Shown here: piece after piece, positions 1 through 8,807 of the stretch
Numbering within the stretch: the first letter of the stretch is position 1
Layout of the letters: each line of letters starts with the position of its first letter
Assembly (NCBI RefSeq): GCF_014642075.1
Contig: NZ_BMIK01000010.1
Location: 124,380 to 188,379 of the forward strand
Reading direction: 5' to 3'
Length of the DNA stretch: 64,000 nt
Origin: Parapedobacter defluvii
GTDB lineage: Bacteria > Bacteroidota > Bacteroidia > Sphingobacteriales > Sphingobacteriaceae
Translations under genes and position numbers: made by a program
The notes under the pieces: generated by a model
Databases searched by the model: none
What the model saw: only the letters and a program-made list of their open reading frames with translations
What the model was told of the DNA's origin: nothing

Positions 1-1
1 T

Positions 2-430
2 CACCACGGCGGGCTGCCCTCCGGTATTGAAAATCAATGCCACCAGACAGATCAGCCCACGGCAGCGCTGATTACCGACCTCAAACGGCGGGGATTGCTC
101 GAAGACACGCTCGTCATCTGGGGTGGAGAATTTGGCCGTACGGTGTATTCACAGGGACAGCTTACCCCTACCAATTACGGACGGGACCACCATCCGCGCT
201 GCTTTACCATGTGGATGGCGGGAGCGGGTGTGAAAGCGGGCTTCTCCTATGGAGAAACCGATGAATTCAGTTACAACATTGTGAAAGATCCTGTACACGT
301 GCATGACTTCCAGGCAACGCTGTTGCACCTGATGGGTGTTGACCATGAACGGCTTACGTATAAGTTCCAGGGACGGAGGTTCAGGCTCACGGATACTCAC
401 GGAAATGTGGTAAAAGATATTCTCAGCTGA
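2..430 (+). CDS. DUF1501 family protein, C-terminal part (5' end outside window)
   Basis: The reading frame is open from base 2 to the stop at 428-430, so only about 142 C-terminal codons are present. DUF1501 proteins are sulfatase/alkaline-phosphatase-fold proteins, about 430-480 residues long and often exported, that are abundant in Planctomycetes and Bacteroidota. The motifs [13 protein letters not shown] and [15 protein letters not shown] are typical of the family's C-terminal third. Ten bases separate it from the following DUF2231/cytochrome c gene, so they are probably one operon; DUF1501 genes are usually paired with DUF1553/cytochrome c genes of this kind. The substrate is unknown. 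The family call is strong; function is inference. Confidence 0.9.
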   Translation, partial: HHGGLPSGIENQCHQTDQPTAALITDLKRRGLLEDTLVIWGGEFGRTVYSQGQLTPTNYGRDHHPRCFTMWMAGAGVKAGFSYGETDEFSYNIVKDPVHVHDFQATLLHLMGVDHERLTYKFQGRRFRLTDTHGNVVKDILS

Positions 431-440
431 TTTTCGTTTC

Positions 441-1742
441 ATGTCGGATTTCCTTACTTTTCTCGGCAGGCTGCACCCTATTGTCGTTCACCTTCCAATC
501 GGATTTTTGCTACTGGCTGTTTTGCTGGATCTGGCTGCATGGAGAGCGCGTTTCCACTACTTACGGCAGGCTGTGCCTTTCGTGCTGTTCGTCGGTTTCC
601 TATCGGCCGTAGTCGCTTGCCTGTTTGGTTATCTCCTGTCTTTGACGGGCGATTATGACGAGGTATTGTTAAACCGCCACAAGGTGTCGGGCATTGCACT
701 GGCTGTAGGTGCTGGAATCCTCTTGTATATCCGGATACGGATAAACACCTTTTCTCCCCGGATATTTTCGGGCCTGCTCATTGGGATGACGGCGCTGATC
801 ATTTACAGCGGCCACCAGGGTGGCAATCTCACACACGGCAGCGATTACCTGAGCTTACAAACCCTGCATCAGGAAGAACGGGAGAAACCAGTGTCCGCAT
901 CTGCTGCTCTGCTGTTTGAAGACGTGGTGCATCCGATACTCAAACAAAAATGTGGGCAATGCCATGGCCCCGGTAAGAAGAAAGGCGAACTTTCGCTCGC
1001 GAGCCACGCCGAACTCATGGAAGGCGGCAAGAGCGGTCCGGCAGTTGTACCTGGCAAGCTGGCGGAAAGCGAATTGTTCCGGCGTATAACACTTGACCCG
1101 GCACATAAGGAATTCATGCCCACAGATGGCAAAACGCCCCTTACAGCAGATGAAACCAACCTCATCGCCTATTGGATAGCGCAGACGCAAGCGGAAACTG
1201 CCAAATCAATGGAGGTGCTCCAGGCAAACGATACCTTGCTCATGCAGGTGGCCAGTGTGCTTGGCTTGGATAAGGGGCCAGCCGGATTGCCCACACTGGG
1301 CAACACGAACGAATACGGACACATCCCCGAAACGTTGGATATTGCGCTGGTAGAGGCGTTGCGTAACAAAGGGCTGAATGTCCGCCTCAACTTACAGAAA
1401 CCCGTTGTGCTGGATGTTACTCTGCCGGACCATTCGGGATTGAAAGCGGAGGACTTCCGCGAAGAACTGCTGCGTGTGGGGAATCACGTCGTCTGGCTAA
1501 ACCTTTCCGACAACAATTTCAAAGATGAAGACCTTGCATTTCTCAAAGACTTACCAAACCTTGAAAAGCTCCGGTTGGAAAACAACCCCCTGACGGACCG
1601 CATTGCTGACTATCTTGAAAACATGCCATACCTGGAAGCACTCAACCTCAATGCCACAGCAGTTACGGCAGCCGGGATCAGCAAGTTGCGAAAAAATCCA
1701 AAGCTGGAACGTATTTATAAAGAATTTCTATTTGGAGACTAA
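441..1742 (+). CDS. DUF2231 membrane protein with planctomycete-type cytochrome c and LRR domains
   Basis: 433 residues. Residues 1-140 hold four hydrophobic segments starting with LHPIVVHLPIGFLL, characteristic of DUF2231. A c-type heme motif CGQCH lies at about residues 171-175, followed by GPGKKKGELSL and a possible distal Met in EFMPTDGKTPL, the layout of the planctomycete cytochrome c (PSC1) domain. The last 130 residues contain leucine-rich repeats (LWLNLSDNNF, LEKLRLENNPL, LEALNLNAT). The protein is probably an inner-membrane anchored electron-transfer subunit with a periplasmic heme domain. It follows the DUF1501 gene by 10 bases. The redox partner and the reaction are unknown. Confidence 0.88.
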   Translation: MSDFLTFLGRLHPIVVHLPIGFLLLAVLLDLAAWRARFHYLRQAVPFVLFVGFLSAVVACLFGYLLSLTGDYDEVLLNRHKVSGIALAVGAGILLYIRIRINTFSPRIFSGLLIGMTALIIYSGHQGGNLTHGSDYLSLQTLHQEEREKPVSASAALLFEDVVHPILKQKCGQCHGPGKKKGELSLASHAELMEGGKSGPAVVPGKLAESELFRRITLDPAHKEFMPTDGKTPLTADETNLIAYWIAQTQAETAKSMEVLQANDTLLMQVASVLGLDKGPAGLPTLGNTNEYGHIPETLDIALVEALRNKGLNVRLNLQKPVVLDVTLPDHSGLKAEDFREELLRVGNHVVWLNLSDNNFKDEDLAFLKDLPNLEKLRLENNPLTDRIADYLENMPYLEALNLNATAVTAAGISKLRKNPKLERIYKEFLFGD

Positions 1743-1999
1743 GTTTGAAGTGAAAAATCCACTTGCCGAAAAAACAGCGTGGGACCGGTGGCTAACGGAA
1801 CGTTATTGCCTATACCTTGACAAAAAAGAAGCAATTTATCGTTATGACATCCACCACAAAGAATGGGAAATTAAACGTGTCGAACTAAAAAGGCTGAACT
1901 TGAACTATAAAAATTGGCGCATTCGGCTTAACCGACAAATCAGACCTCATGCATTATTCAAACGGGGTGGTAGTGGCATGGAAAAGAACAAGAATATAA
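1743..1999 (+). pseudogene. C-terminal remnant of a DUF2071 (YqjF-like) gene, frameshifted
   Basis: Directly after the stop of the upstream gene a frame without a start codon reads FEVKNPLAEKTAWDRWLTER and then CLYL and DIHHKEWEIK, matching the C-terminal half of DUF2071/YqjF proteins (typical LTERYCLY...IHHxPW). The match then moves to another frame, which gives GLTDKSDLMHYSNGVVVAW before a TAA at 1997-1999; the HYS...VW element is the usual DUF2071 C-terminus. The shift lies near 1900-1925. The N-terminal half is missing, so this is a truncated and frameshifted relic. DUF2071 has no firmly assigned function. Confidence 0.78.
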
Positions 2000-2030
2000 A
2001 CAGCGAAGCATACAGGGCTACCAGATTTAC

Positions 2031-3095
2031 CTACCATTTGTAAGCTACCGCATTGATATTCATCCCTGCGCCGACAGATGCCATGAGAATAACATCGCCT
2101 TTTACCAATTCGAAGGATTTTAATTGCCCTTTTACCACCTGATGGAGTAAGGTTGGGATGGTGGCCACCGAACTGTTGCCCATCCAGGCGATGTTCATGG
2201 GCATAACGTTTTCCGGAAAAGGATCCATATCGTAAAGCCCATAAAACCGCTTAATGATCGCTTCGTCCATCTTTTCGTTGGCTTGATGGAGAAATACCAT
2301 TTTCAATGCTGAAATCGGTTCGCCGCTTTGGTCGAAACATTCCTTCATGGCCTGGGGAACATAATCAAGTACATACTCGTATACTTTGCGTCCATTCATC
2401 TTGATGAACTGCGGTTTGCTATCAGCTGCGTCATTCCTACCGCCCGAAAAGATAAATCCAAGCTCCGCCGCGGTATCTGACCTCCCCCCCGTGCTTAAAA
2501 CCCCGCCGCCGTCCTCACCATTCGCTTGCAAAATACAGGCACCCGCGCCATCCGAAAAAATCATGCTATCCCGGTCTGAGGAATCTAACACCCGGGAAAG
2601 GGTCTCCGTTCCGATAATGAGGCTTGTACGCACCATACCGGCCCGTATGGCAAGATCGGCCTGAATCATCGCTTGCAGCCATCCCGGGCATCCAAAGAGA
2701 ATATCATAAGGGATACAACGTGGGTTATGAATGCCAAGTTTATGTTTCACACGCGAGGCGAGAGCAGGCACAGCATCCCGGGATGCTCCGGGATGGTCCA
2801 TATCTCCATAATTATGTGCGACGATGATCTGATCAATGGATTCGGGGTCGATTCCTGAATTGGTGAGAGCTTCCCTTGCCGCCATCGACCCCATGTCAGA
2901 AGCGGTAATACCCGATGGTGCATAGCGCCGTTCTGCAATACCGGTAATGGCTTTGAACTTCTGAATTACGGTTTCCGTTGCATTACGAATAATGGAATGG
3001 TCCCGTTCGAAAAAGGTGTTGTTCAGGAAATATTCGTTTGGAATTCTTTCCGTGGGAATGTATGCGCCGGTAGCAATTATTTTGGATCGGATCAT
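2031..3095 (-). CDS. 3-oxoacyl-ACP synthase III (FabH-like) family protein
   Basis: 354 residues from the ATG at 3095; a further upstream in-frame start would add 27 residues with no family resemblance. The thiolase-fold Cys-His-Asn triad is present: Cys136 in FGCPGWLQ, His270 in FLHQANEK and Asn307 in MGNSSVATIP. FabH condenses acetyl-CoA or another acyl-CoA with malonyl-ACP to start fatty acid synthesis. This protein is longer than housekeeping FabH (about 320-330 residues), and no acyl carrier or other fab gene is nearby. It may therefore be an accessory ketoacyl synthase III with a different acyl substrate. The family is certain; the substrate is not. Confidence 0.88.
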   Translation of the reverse strand: MIRSKIIATGAYIPTERIPNEYFLNNTFFERDHSIIRNATETVIQKFKAITGIAERRYAPSGITASDMGSMAAREALTNSGIDPESIDQIIVAHNYGDMDHPGASRDAVPALASRVKHKLGIHNPRCIPYDILFGCPGWLQAMIQADLAIRAGMVRTSLIIGTETLSRVLDSSDRDSMIFSDGAGACILQANGEDGGGVLSTGGRSDTAAELGFIFSGGRNDAADSKPQFIKMNGRKVYEYVLDYVPQAMKECFDQSGEPISALKMVFLHQANEKMDEAIIKRFYGLYDMDPFPENVMPMNIAWMGNSSVATIPTLLHQVVKGQLKSFELVKGDVILMASVGAGMNINAVAYKW

Positions 3096-3139
3096 AAAAT
3101 CACTGTGTTTATCCGCTAGTCGCAATGTGGGCGGTTTGC

Positions 3140-3173
3140 AAAAAAAGCCATCCAGTGGTCTCCACCGGATGGC
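3140..3173 (-). terminator. Rho-independent terminator of the dead cold-shock gene
   Basis: A 12-pair stem with one A/C mismatch and a three-base loop spans 3147-3173 (GCCATCC arm against GGATGGC, with GTGG/CCAC inside). On the minus strand it is followed by a run of seven Ts (As at 3140-3146 on the plus strand). It lies downstream of the csp remnant and just upstream of the FabH-like start, so it would isolate that gene from minus-strand readthrough. Confidence 0.75.
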
Positions 3174-3197
3174 CAATATAATAGTTGAAAAATGAAC

Positions 3198-3257
3198 CTA
3201 AATCAATTTGACATTTACTGCGTTAAGCCCTTTTTGACCCCGAGCGACTTCAAGTAA
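3198..3257 (-). pseudogene. 3' remnant of a cold-shock (CspA-family) gene
   Basis: On the minus strand the frame ending with TAG at 3198-3200 reads EVARGQKGLNAVNVKLI, the characteristic C-terminus of Bacteroidota CspA-type cold-shock proteins. A TAA interrupts the frame at 3258-3260, and no RNP1/RNP2 motif or start codon is visible further upstream. Only about 19 codons survive, followed by an intact terminator. This points to deletion of most of a csp gene with its 3' end left behind. Confidence 0.7.
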
Positions 3258-3384
3258 TTAATTAGGTACGAAGGTAGAAATAAATTGTTGAATATCAGCT
3301 TTTTTATTGAAGAGATATTTATCTTTCAATTCTTAGCAATTACAGATTAAAAACAGTATCTTACCAAAAATTAAACGTAAGGTC

Positions 3385-3501
3385 ATGGCAAAAGATAAAG
3401 GAGCAAAAAAGGACAGCGGCAAGAAAACTGCCGTAAAGAATCTAAAGGAAAAAAGGGCGGATAAGAAGCTGAAACAGGCGGAAAAAAAGAGAAAAGATTA
3501 A
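3385..3501 (+). CDS. Small Lys-rich hypothetical protein (38 aa)
   Basis: ATG at 3385 to TAA at 3499-3501 encodes 38 residues, about two fifths of them lysine, beginning MAKDKGAKK and ending AEKKRKD. It is strongly basic with no hydrophobic segment. It ends 12 bases before the NYN/OST-HTH gene and may share its transcript. Very small basic proteins of this style occur in Bacteroidota next to RNA- or DNA-binding genes, but no function is known to me. The support is an open frame with a plausible start and spacing; homologues should be sought. Confidence 0.5.
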   Translation: MAKDKGAKKDSGKKTAVKNLKEKRADKKLKQAEKKRKD

Positions 3502-3513
3502 TCCGTCCCTTGT

Positions 3514-4344
3514 ATGACTCAAGCTACGGATCTAAAAATAGCAGTATTGATTGATGCTGACAACGTGTCGAGCTCAACAATCGAAAACATTTTAGATGAA
3601 GTAAAGCGATATGGTGTTCCTTCCATCAAGCGGATTTATGCGGACTGGACGAAGTCTCACGTAACCGGATGGAAAGAGCCACTGCTCACACACGCAATCA
3701 CTCCTATACAGCAGTATAGCTACACCAGTGGTAAGAATTCGTCGGATTCTGCGCTCATCATCGATGCGATGGATATCTTGCATAGCCATCAGGTAGATGG
3801 ATTTACCATCGTCTCGAGCGACAGTGATTTTACCCGATTGGCTATTCGACTCCGGGAGTCGGGAAAAATGGTTATTGGCGTTGGGGAAAAAAAGACACCA
3901 AAACCATTCATCGCGGCCTGTGACAAGTTCATATACATTGAAATACTGGGTAAAGAAACTGCTACCCTCTCCCCCCCCCGGGAAAAGGTATCCTCCCGAA
4001 TAGCAAATGCCACTACGGACCCTACCCAAAGACAGGCCGTTCGTGATACGAAAACGTATGAATCCATTGACCCTGAAACGATTGACCTGTTGCGGGCAAC
4101 CGTTAACGACGTGGCTGATGAGGGAGGATGGGCGCCACTGTCTGCAATAGGCGGGCTGATCAACAAGCGGAAACCTGATTTTGACCCTAGGATCTATGGA
4201 TTTCTGAAACTTACACCGTTATTCAAATCGTTGGATAAATATTTTGAGGTAGAAGAGAAATCCACCGAAAAAACAAAAATCAAACACGTCTATATCAAGA
4301 TCAGAGAGCCGTTGAAGGCAGCCCGGAAAAAGTCTACGAGATAA
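3514..4344 (+). CDS. NYN (LabA-like PIN) domain protein with C-terminal OST-HTH/LOTUS domain
   Basis: 276 residues. Residues 1-150 form a NYN domain: VLIDADNVSS, SDSALIIDAMDIL and FTIVSSDSDFTRLA carry the conserved acidic residues of the PIN-like ribonuclease fold. A Ser/Pro-rich linker is followed at about 190-265 by an OST-HTH (LOTUS) module (LLRATVNDVADEGGWAPLSA, FDPRIYGFLKLTPLF), a predicted RNA-binding winged helix. The protein is probably a cytosolic RNA-binding nuclease acting on unknown RNAs. The NYN plus OST-HTH combination is widespread in bacteria but little studied. It lies just downstream of a 38-aa basic gene. Confidence 0.9.
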   Translation: MTQATDLKIAVLIDADNVSSSTIENILDEVKRYGVPSIKRIYADWTKSHVTGWKEPLLTHAITPIQQYSYTSGKNSSDSALIIDAMDILHSHQVDGFTIVSSDSDFTRLAIRLRESGKMVIGVGEKKTPKPFIAACDKFIYIEILGKETATLSPPREKVSSRIANATTDPTQRQAVRDTKTYESIDPETIDLLRATVNDVADEGGWAPLSAIGGLINKRKPDFDPRIYGFLKLTPLFKSLDKYFEVEEKSTEKTKIKHVYIKIREPLKAARKKSTR

Positions 4345-4492
4345 TGATCCTCGTCCGAACTGCACTGTTCAAATGATACGGGTGATGCGAATCGGGATGA
4401 GCGTGAAAAACTGATTGAACGGAAGAAGAAAATAAGCAAACGAAAAAGGAAGCGGAATTATTTTGGTATTCTTGCGTATAAAAGCTGCTAAG

Positions 4493-4912
4493 ATGATTTG
4501 GAGAACACCGATAAATCTGGACGAACTAAATAACGCTCCTGAATACATGGGTACGTTTTTAGGAATCAAATTTACCGAATGGGACGAAAACTCCTTAACG
4601 GCAACGATGCCCGTAAATCGCAAAACCCATCAACCGCAAGGTATTTTACACGGAGGTGCGTCTGTGGTACTGGCCGAGACCATTGGAAGTTATGCAAGCG
4701 CGCTGATTATTGATCGCGAAAAATATGCTGCTGTTGGATTGGAGGTAAATGCCAATCATTTAAGACCCGTAAGTGACGGTGAAATTAAGGGTATCTGTGA
4801 ACCCATACACATCGGAAGGAGAACACATGTTTGGAACATCAAGATTGTAAACAAAGACGATAAATTAGTTTGTATCAGTAGGCTTACTGTTGCAATCATT
4901 GACCACCCATGA
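4493..4912 (+). CDS. PaaI/MenI-type hotdog thioesterase
   Basis: 139 residues from the ATG at 4493; an alternative start 30 bases upstream adds no conserved sequence. The motif QGILHGGASVVLAE is the hotdog-fold thioesterase signature, with a catalytic Glu on the central helix and the HGG turn. The family hydrolyses small acyl-CoAs; close relatives include 1,4-dihydroxy-2-naphthoyl-CoA hydrolase (menaquinone pathway), EntH and PaaI. It lies 24 bases upstream of an alpha/beta hydrolase. The DHNA-CoA role would fit a menaquinone-using organism but cannot be told from other acyl-CoA substrates by sequence reading. Confidence 0.88.
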   Translation: MIWRTPINLDELNNAPEYMGTFLGIKFTEWDENSLTATMPVNRKTHQPQGILHGGASVVLAETIGSYASALIIDREKYAAVGLEVNANHLRPVSDGEIKGICEPIHIGRRTHVWNIKIVNKDDKLVCISRLTVAIIDHP

Positions 4913-4936
4913 GTTCGGGTTTTTAGTTTAATCAGG

Positions 4937-5857
4937 ATGGAACGCATTGCTCCCAATCATATCCACTATGCCGTATACGAGCCTGATGGTATTGCCGTAA
5001 AGGCGGCCATCGTGCTGCTGCACGGCATGCAGGAACATAGCGGAAGGTATGAACCCTTCGCAGATTATTTAAAGCAGCGGGGATATGCTGTGCTTACCTA
5101 CGACCATAGGGGGCATGGACACACGGCAAAATCGAAAGAACAATTGGGATTTTTCCGCAGGGATCAACCCGGTGACCTCCTGGTTGATGAAGCGGAACAG
5201 ATGGCCTACTTCTTCTCGCAACGCATTTCTGATGCACCCCTGATCTTGATGGGGCATTCCATGGGGTCGTTTGTTGCCCGTGTACTGCTGAAGAAAGCTA
5301 CACACCTGTTTGACGGTGTAATCCTGGTAGGGACGGGCGGACCGAATCCGTTGGCGGCCCTCTTTCGCCCGGTACTGTACCTGGCGAACCGCATCGCACC
5401 AGAAAAACGCAGCAGGTGGCTCAATGCGCTCTTTTCGAAAATAAACAACCGGAAATTCAAGCACGAAGACCCTAATGACGGCACGAATTGGCTGAGCGTC
5501 GGGCTAGCAAATAGAAAAGCATTCCTGGAGGATGAACTATGCGGTGTGGCTTTCAGCAACAATGCATTCTTCGGACTCATCTCACTCAATGTCAGGGCAA
5601 CCCGATCAAACTGGGCAGAAAACATCCCCCGAGGGATGCCCTTTCTGTTTGTCAGTGGTGTAGATGATCCCATCGGCGATTTCGGGAAAGGTGTGGAAAA
5701 GACTGTAGCGGGATTGCGGGCCCGTGGGTTTAAGCGGGTTGACCTAACGCTCTATTCCGGCATGCGCCACGAAGTACTTAACGAGGACGAACGGCAGCGG
5801 GTCTTTGCTGACATATCCGAGTGGCTGAAGAAAGCCATCGCTGAAAATGGAAGTTAG
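4937..5857 (+). CDS. Alpha/beta hydrolase, monoacylglycerol lipase-like (Hydrolase_4)
   Basis: 306 residues. The early motifs LLHGMQEHSGRYEPFADYL and YDHRGHGHT are hallmarks of the Hydrolase_4 (serine aminopeptidase S33/monoacylglycerol lipase) group. The nucleophile elbow is GHSMGS with Ser108. The acid is probably the Asp in SGVDDPIGD and the base the His in GMRHEVLNE. No signal peptide is visible, so it should be cytosolic. The likely activity is hydrolysis of monoacylglycerol or lysophospholipid esters. It probably shares a transcript with the thioesterase 24 bases upstream. Confidence 0.9.
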   Translation: MERIAPNHIHYAVYEPDGIAVKAAIVLLHGMQEHSGRYEPFADYLKQRGYAVLTYDHRGHGHTAKSKEQLGFFRRDQPGDLLVDEAEQMAYFFSQRISDAPLILMGHSMGSFVARVLLKKATHLFDGVILVGTGGPNPLAALFRPVLYLANRIAPEKRSRWLNALFSKINNRKFKHEDPNDGTNWLSVGLANRKAFLEDELCGVAFSNNAFFGLISLNVRATRSNWAENIPRGMPFLFVSGVDDPIGDFGKGVEKTVAGLRARGFKRVDLTLYSGMRHEVLNEDERQRVFADISEWLKKAIAENGS

Positions 5858-5968
5858 AAATCATCGTTCCCATACGGAAGAATACAGGAATACCTGGAGC
5901 ATCTGCTACACCGTAGGCAGGAAATAGCTGCAAATTCAACATAAATGAGCGGCCATCTAAAAGATTAT

Positions 5969-5999
5969 CCTATATTGGGCCTGTAAACCTATATTAGGC
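5969..5999. promoter_or_regulatory. Near-perfect 12-bp direct repeat before the barrel/LytS/LytTR cluster
   Basis: CCTATATTGGGC at 5969-5980 and CCTATATTAGGC at 5988-5999 differ at one base and start 19 bases apart. The second copy ends 8 bases before the ATG at 6008. Paired direct repeats on one DNA face are the binding pattern of LytTR-domain regulators, and a LytTR regulator is encoded in the same cluster (10580-11335). Operator function is inference. Confidence 0.5.
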
Positions 6000-6007
6000 A
6001 TATAAAA

Positions 6008-8704
6008 ATGGTGCGTATTTTATTTTCAATCAGCTTTTTCCTGTTTTGTCAACTGCTTTTCGCTCAAAATTATGGTTCGGTAACCGGCGTGGTGCTGGAT
6101 GCGGATAGGCAACCGCTGATCAAGGCCACCGTATCAATTGTTGCAGTTACAGATTCAACCGTGCTAAGCTATTCGTTAACGGATGATGCAGGAAAATTTA
6201 AGCTGATCAGAATACCGGCACAACGAGATTTATTGTTATATATCACGCATATAAACAGTTCCCCTTTCCATCGTGAAATACGGTTAAAGGCGAAGGAAGA
6301 ACTTGTTCTGGACACGATTCAGATGTCGGGAAACAACCTCGATGAAGTGGTTGTGACACAAGTTGCCCCCATCCGGCTCAATGGCGACACCTTGGAGTAT
6401 AAAGCGGATTATTTCAAAACACGTCCAAATGCAAATGTGGAGGAATTATTACAGTTGCTGCCGGGTCTGCAGGTAAATGTGGATGGTACGATTTACTATC
6501 AGGGCAAACAAGTTTCGGCCGTACGCGTCAATAACAAAGATTTCTTCGCGCAGGACCTCACATTGGCTACCCGAAACCTAGATGCATCATTAGTGGATAT
6601 CATACAGGTGATTAAAGATAAGGGCGACTCAAAGCGGGAAATTCTGGATGACTCAGAACTTCCCATTGTCATTAATCTAAAAACCAAAAAGGAGTTCGTA
6701 AAAGCGGATTTTGGAAAATTCTACGGCAGTGGCGGCACACGTGACCGCTATGAAGGGGGAGCGTTAGTCAACACCTTCCGAGATACCCTGCAAATCAGTT
6801 TTATCGGGTACGCTAATAACCTCAGCCGGCAAGGGTTTGACTACAGTGAGCTTTCACAGTACGGCGGCATGAATCGCGCTGAGAATAATTCTTACAGCTA
6901 TATGTCATACGGTGGCTTACAGAACAAGATATCATTGGCTCTTAATGCGAACTACGACATTGAAAAAAAGCTAAAGACCAATCTGATGTACACCTTTGAA
7001 CAGCAAACGGATTATGTCAATAATAAAGGTATCAGTTCAAATTTTTATGAGTCAATTACCGAAATAGCCAGTAATAGTGACAATTCAACTTACAAAAATG
7101 ATGCGCATCGAATCCGGGCGTTTATACGGTATACCCCGGACACCACGGCCCGAATTTCATTGGAATCGAATGTAGAGCTCGGTCAGAATAACAATCAGTA
7201 TCACGGGAATTCCAATACTTTGCGGGATGACGAAACACAGGTCCGGGAAGGGGAAAACCATAACAATTCGGAGAGATCGAACAACCGTTACCGGTATAAT
7301 TTCTATGCCGAGAAGAAATTCCCCCGTTCAAAAATGCTTTTGTCGCTCACCCACTCCCTGGAAAATCGGGTTTCGCAGAATGACAACGAGCAGAACTCGT
7401 TTAACCGTTATTATTTATTTAGCGACAGCACCGTTAATCAGGGTGTGCTGACATGGGGAAACACGAATGAAATGCGTATTGGGAATACGGTGAATTTACA
7501 AATCCCGATTCGAGAAGAGATAAACTGGGATTGGTATACCCGTTATAATTGGGAGCTTAAACGGAATCTGGAATCCATTGATAGTAAAATAAATGCAGAC
7601 GAGTATACAAGCCGGGATGATGTAGCCAATAACAAACAGGGGCGGTTTGGCTTTCTTTACCTGGGCACCAAAGCAAATGCTTCCTTATTTAAAAAGAAAC
7701 TAAAAATTTCCCTCGGCGTCGAGTGGCTGGATTTACGGCGCGACTATCATTACTACGGAAAAACGGCTGACTTGAATGATAACTTGAATTATTGGCTGCC
7801 CAATGTATCGCTGAACTACCGGGGAATGACCTTGTCCTACGCCAAGTATGTTCGGCTGCCTTCATTCTACCAGTTGATAGCGGTAAATTCGAACCTATAC
7901 CCCACTTCCCTAACGATTGCAAGCCCTTACTTCAATAACCAAATGGAGGATAACTTTAGCTTACGCTATTACAACTGGTTCAACAGCATTAAATTAAATG
8001 TGAATGCTTCGATTGGTTACGTTGTAAACGATTACAGCATCGGTTCGAAAAGATCTTACAATGTAAACAGTTCCGAATCGGTTTATGAACGATACCAGGC
8101 GCCAGGCACCGATAATCTATTTGCAAATATACATTTGATGAAACGCTTCACACAATCCAAATCCTGGAATGTTAGCTTAACGGTATCGGGTTTCGGTTCG
8201 TCTAACGTGTCATTCAACACGGTAAACGGTGAGGAAAACAAGGCGCGAAGCTTTTATGGCAATCTGACGAATACGCTGAATGTAACCTATAAAAATAAAG
8301 TGACGGTAATACCCACCTATGGCATTCAGATGAACACGGTAAATAACGCAAGACAGACCGTCAATTTCAGGGATATTACAAACGTTTCGCATAGCATCGG
8401 CGCTGTATTCCGATTGGATGATATAAAAAGCTTCCGGTTGGAAACAGCATATACCGTTAAAAACCAACCGCAAAGTCTACGTAATGACCGCACCAATCTC
8501 CACATCGTGAATGCTTCACTCTACTACCCCATCATGCAGCGGAAAGGAGAGTTAAAGTTTACGGCATTTGATATCCTCAACCAAAACCAAAATATATGGA
8601 TGGGTGGCTACGGTAATACCAATTACTATCAGGAACAGTTGACCTTACGTCAGTATTTTATGTTGGGTGTGGTATACAAGTTTCTTGCTACACCAACCAA
8701 ATAA
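6008..8704 (+). CDS. Outer-membrane beta-barrel family protein with N-terminal CarboxypepD_reg-like domain
   Basis: 898 residues. A signal peptide (hydrophobic stretch ending LLFAQN) is followed by a regulatory-like beta-sandwich domain (SVTGVVLDADRQPLIKATV) at about residues 22-100. A plug-like segment follows (LQLLPGLQVNVDGTIYYQGK), then a long barrel with alternating aromatic and polar strands to the C-terminus. This is the outer-membrane beta-barrel family common in Bacteroidota, related to TonB-dependent receptors but usually without a SusD partner; no susD gene is present here. The gene heads a same-strand run with a histidine kinase, a LytTR regulator and a TlpA-like protein, suggesting co-regulation. 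The ligand is unknown. Confidence 0.88.
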   Translation: MVRILFSISFFLFCQLLFAQNYGSVTGVVLDADRQPLIKATVSIVAVTDSTVLSYSLTDDAGKFKLIRIPAQRDLLLYITHINSSPFHREIRLKAKEELVLDTIQMSGNNLDEVVVTQVAPIRLNGDTLEYKADYFKTRPNANVEELLQLLPGLQVNVDGTIYYQGKQVSAVRVNNKDFFAQDLTLATRNLDASLVDIIQVIKDKGDSKREILDDSELPIVINLKTKKEFVKADFGKFYGSGGTRDRYEGGALVNTFRDTLQISFIGYANNLSRQGFDYSELSQYGGMNRAENNSYSYMSYGGLQNKISLALNANYDIEKKLKTNLMYTFEQQTDYVNNKGISSNFYESITEIASNSDNSTYKNDAHRIRAFIRYTPDTTARISLESNVELGQNNNQYHGNSNTLRDDETQVREGENHNNSERSNNRYRYNFYAEKKFPRSKMLLSLTHSLENRVSQNDNEQNSFNRYYLFSDSTVNQGVLTWGNTNEMRIGNTVNLQIPIREEINWDWYTRYNWELKRNLESIDSKINADEYTSRDDVANNKQGRFGFLYLGTKANASLFKKKLKISLGVEWLDLRRDYHYYGKTADLNDNLNYWLPNVSLNYRGMTLSYAKYVRLPSFYQLIAVNSNLYPTSLTIASPYFNNQMEDNFSLRYYNWFNSIKLNVNASIGYVVNDYSIGSKRSYNVNSSESVYERYQAPGTDNLFANIHLMKRFTQSKSWNVSLTVSGFGSSNVSFNTVNGEENKARSFYGNLTNTLNVTYKNKVTVIPTYGIQMNTVNNARQTVNFRDITNVSHSIGAVFRLDDIKSFRLETAYTVKNQPQSLRNDRTNLHIVNASLYYPIMQRKGELKFTAFDILNQNQNIWMGGYGNTNYYQEQLTLRQYFMLGVVYKFLATPTK

Positions 8705-8807
8705 GTATCATACACACAAGCTAATTTCAAAAACACGACCACCCGATTCAAATCACTGGTTTCTTTTTTAGCGCTAATACCGTTGCTTTGCAGGAGTTTA
8801 TAAAGTT

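Noticed and set aside
4345-4492. An open frame rich in Lys/Arg between the NYN and thioesterase genes (contains LIERKKKISKRKRKR)
   Set aside because: It has no start codon and no recognised similarity; probably non-coding or a very old relic.
5880-5944. Short open frame reading EYLEHLLHRRQEIAA before a TAA
   Set aside because: No start, about 20 codons, no recognisable family.
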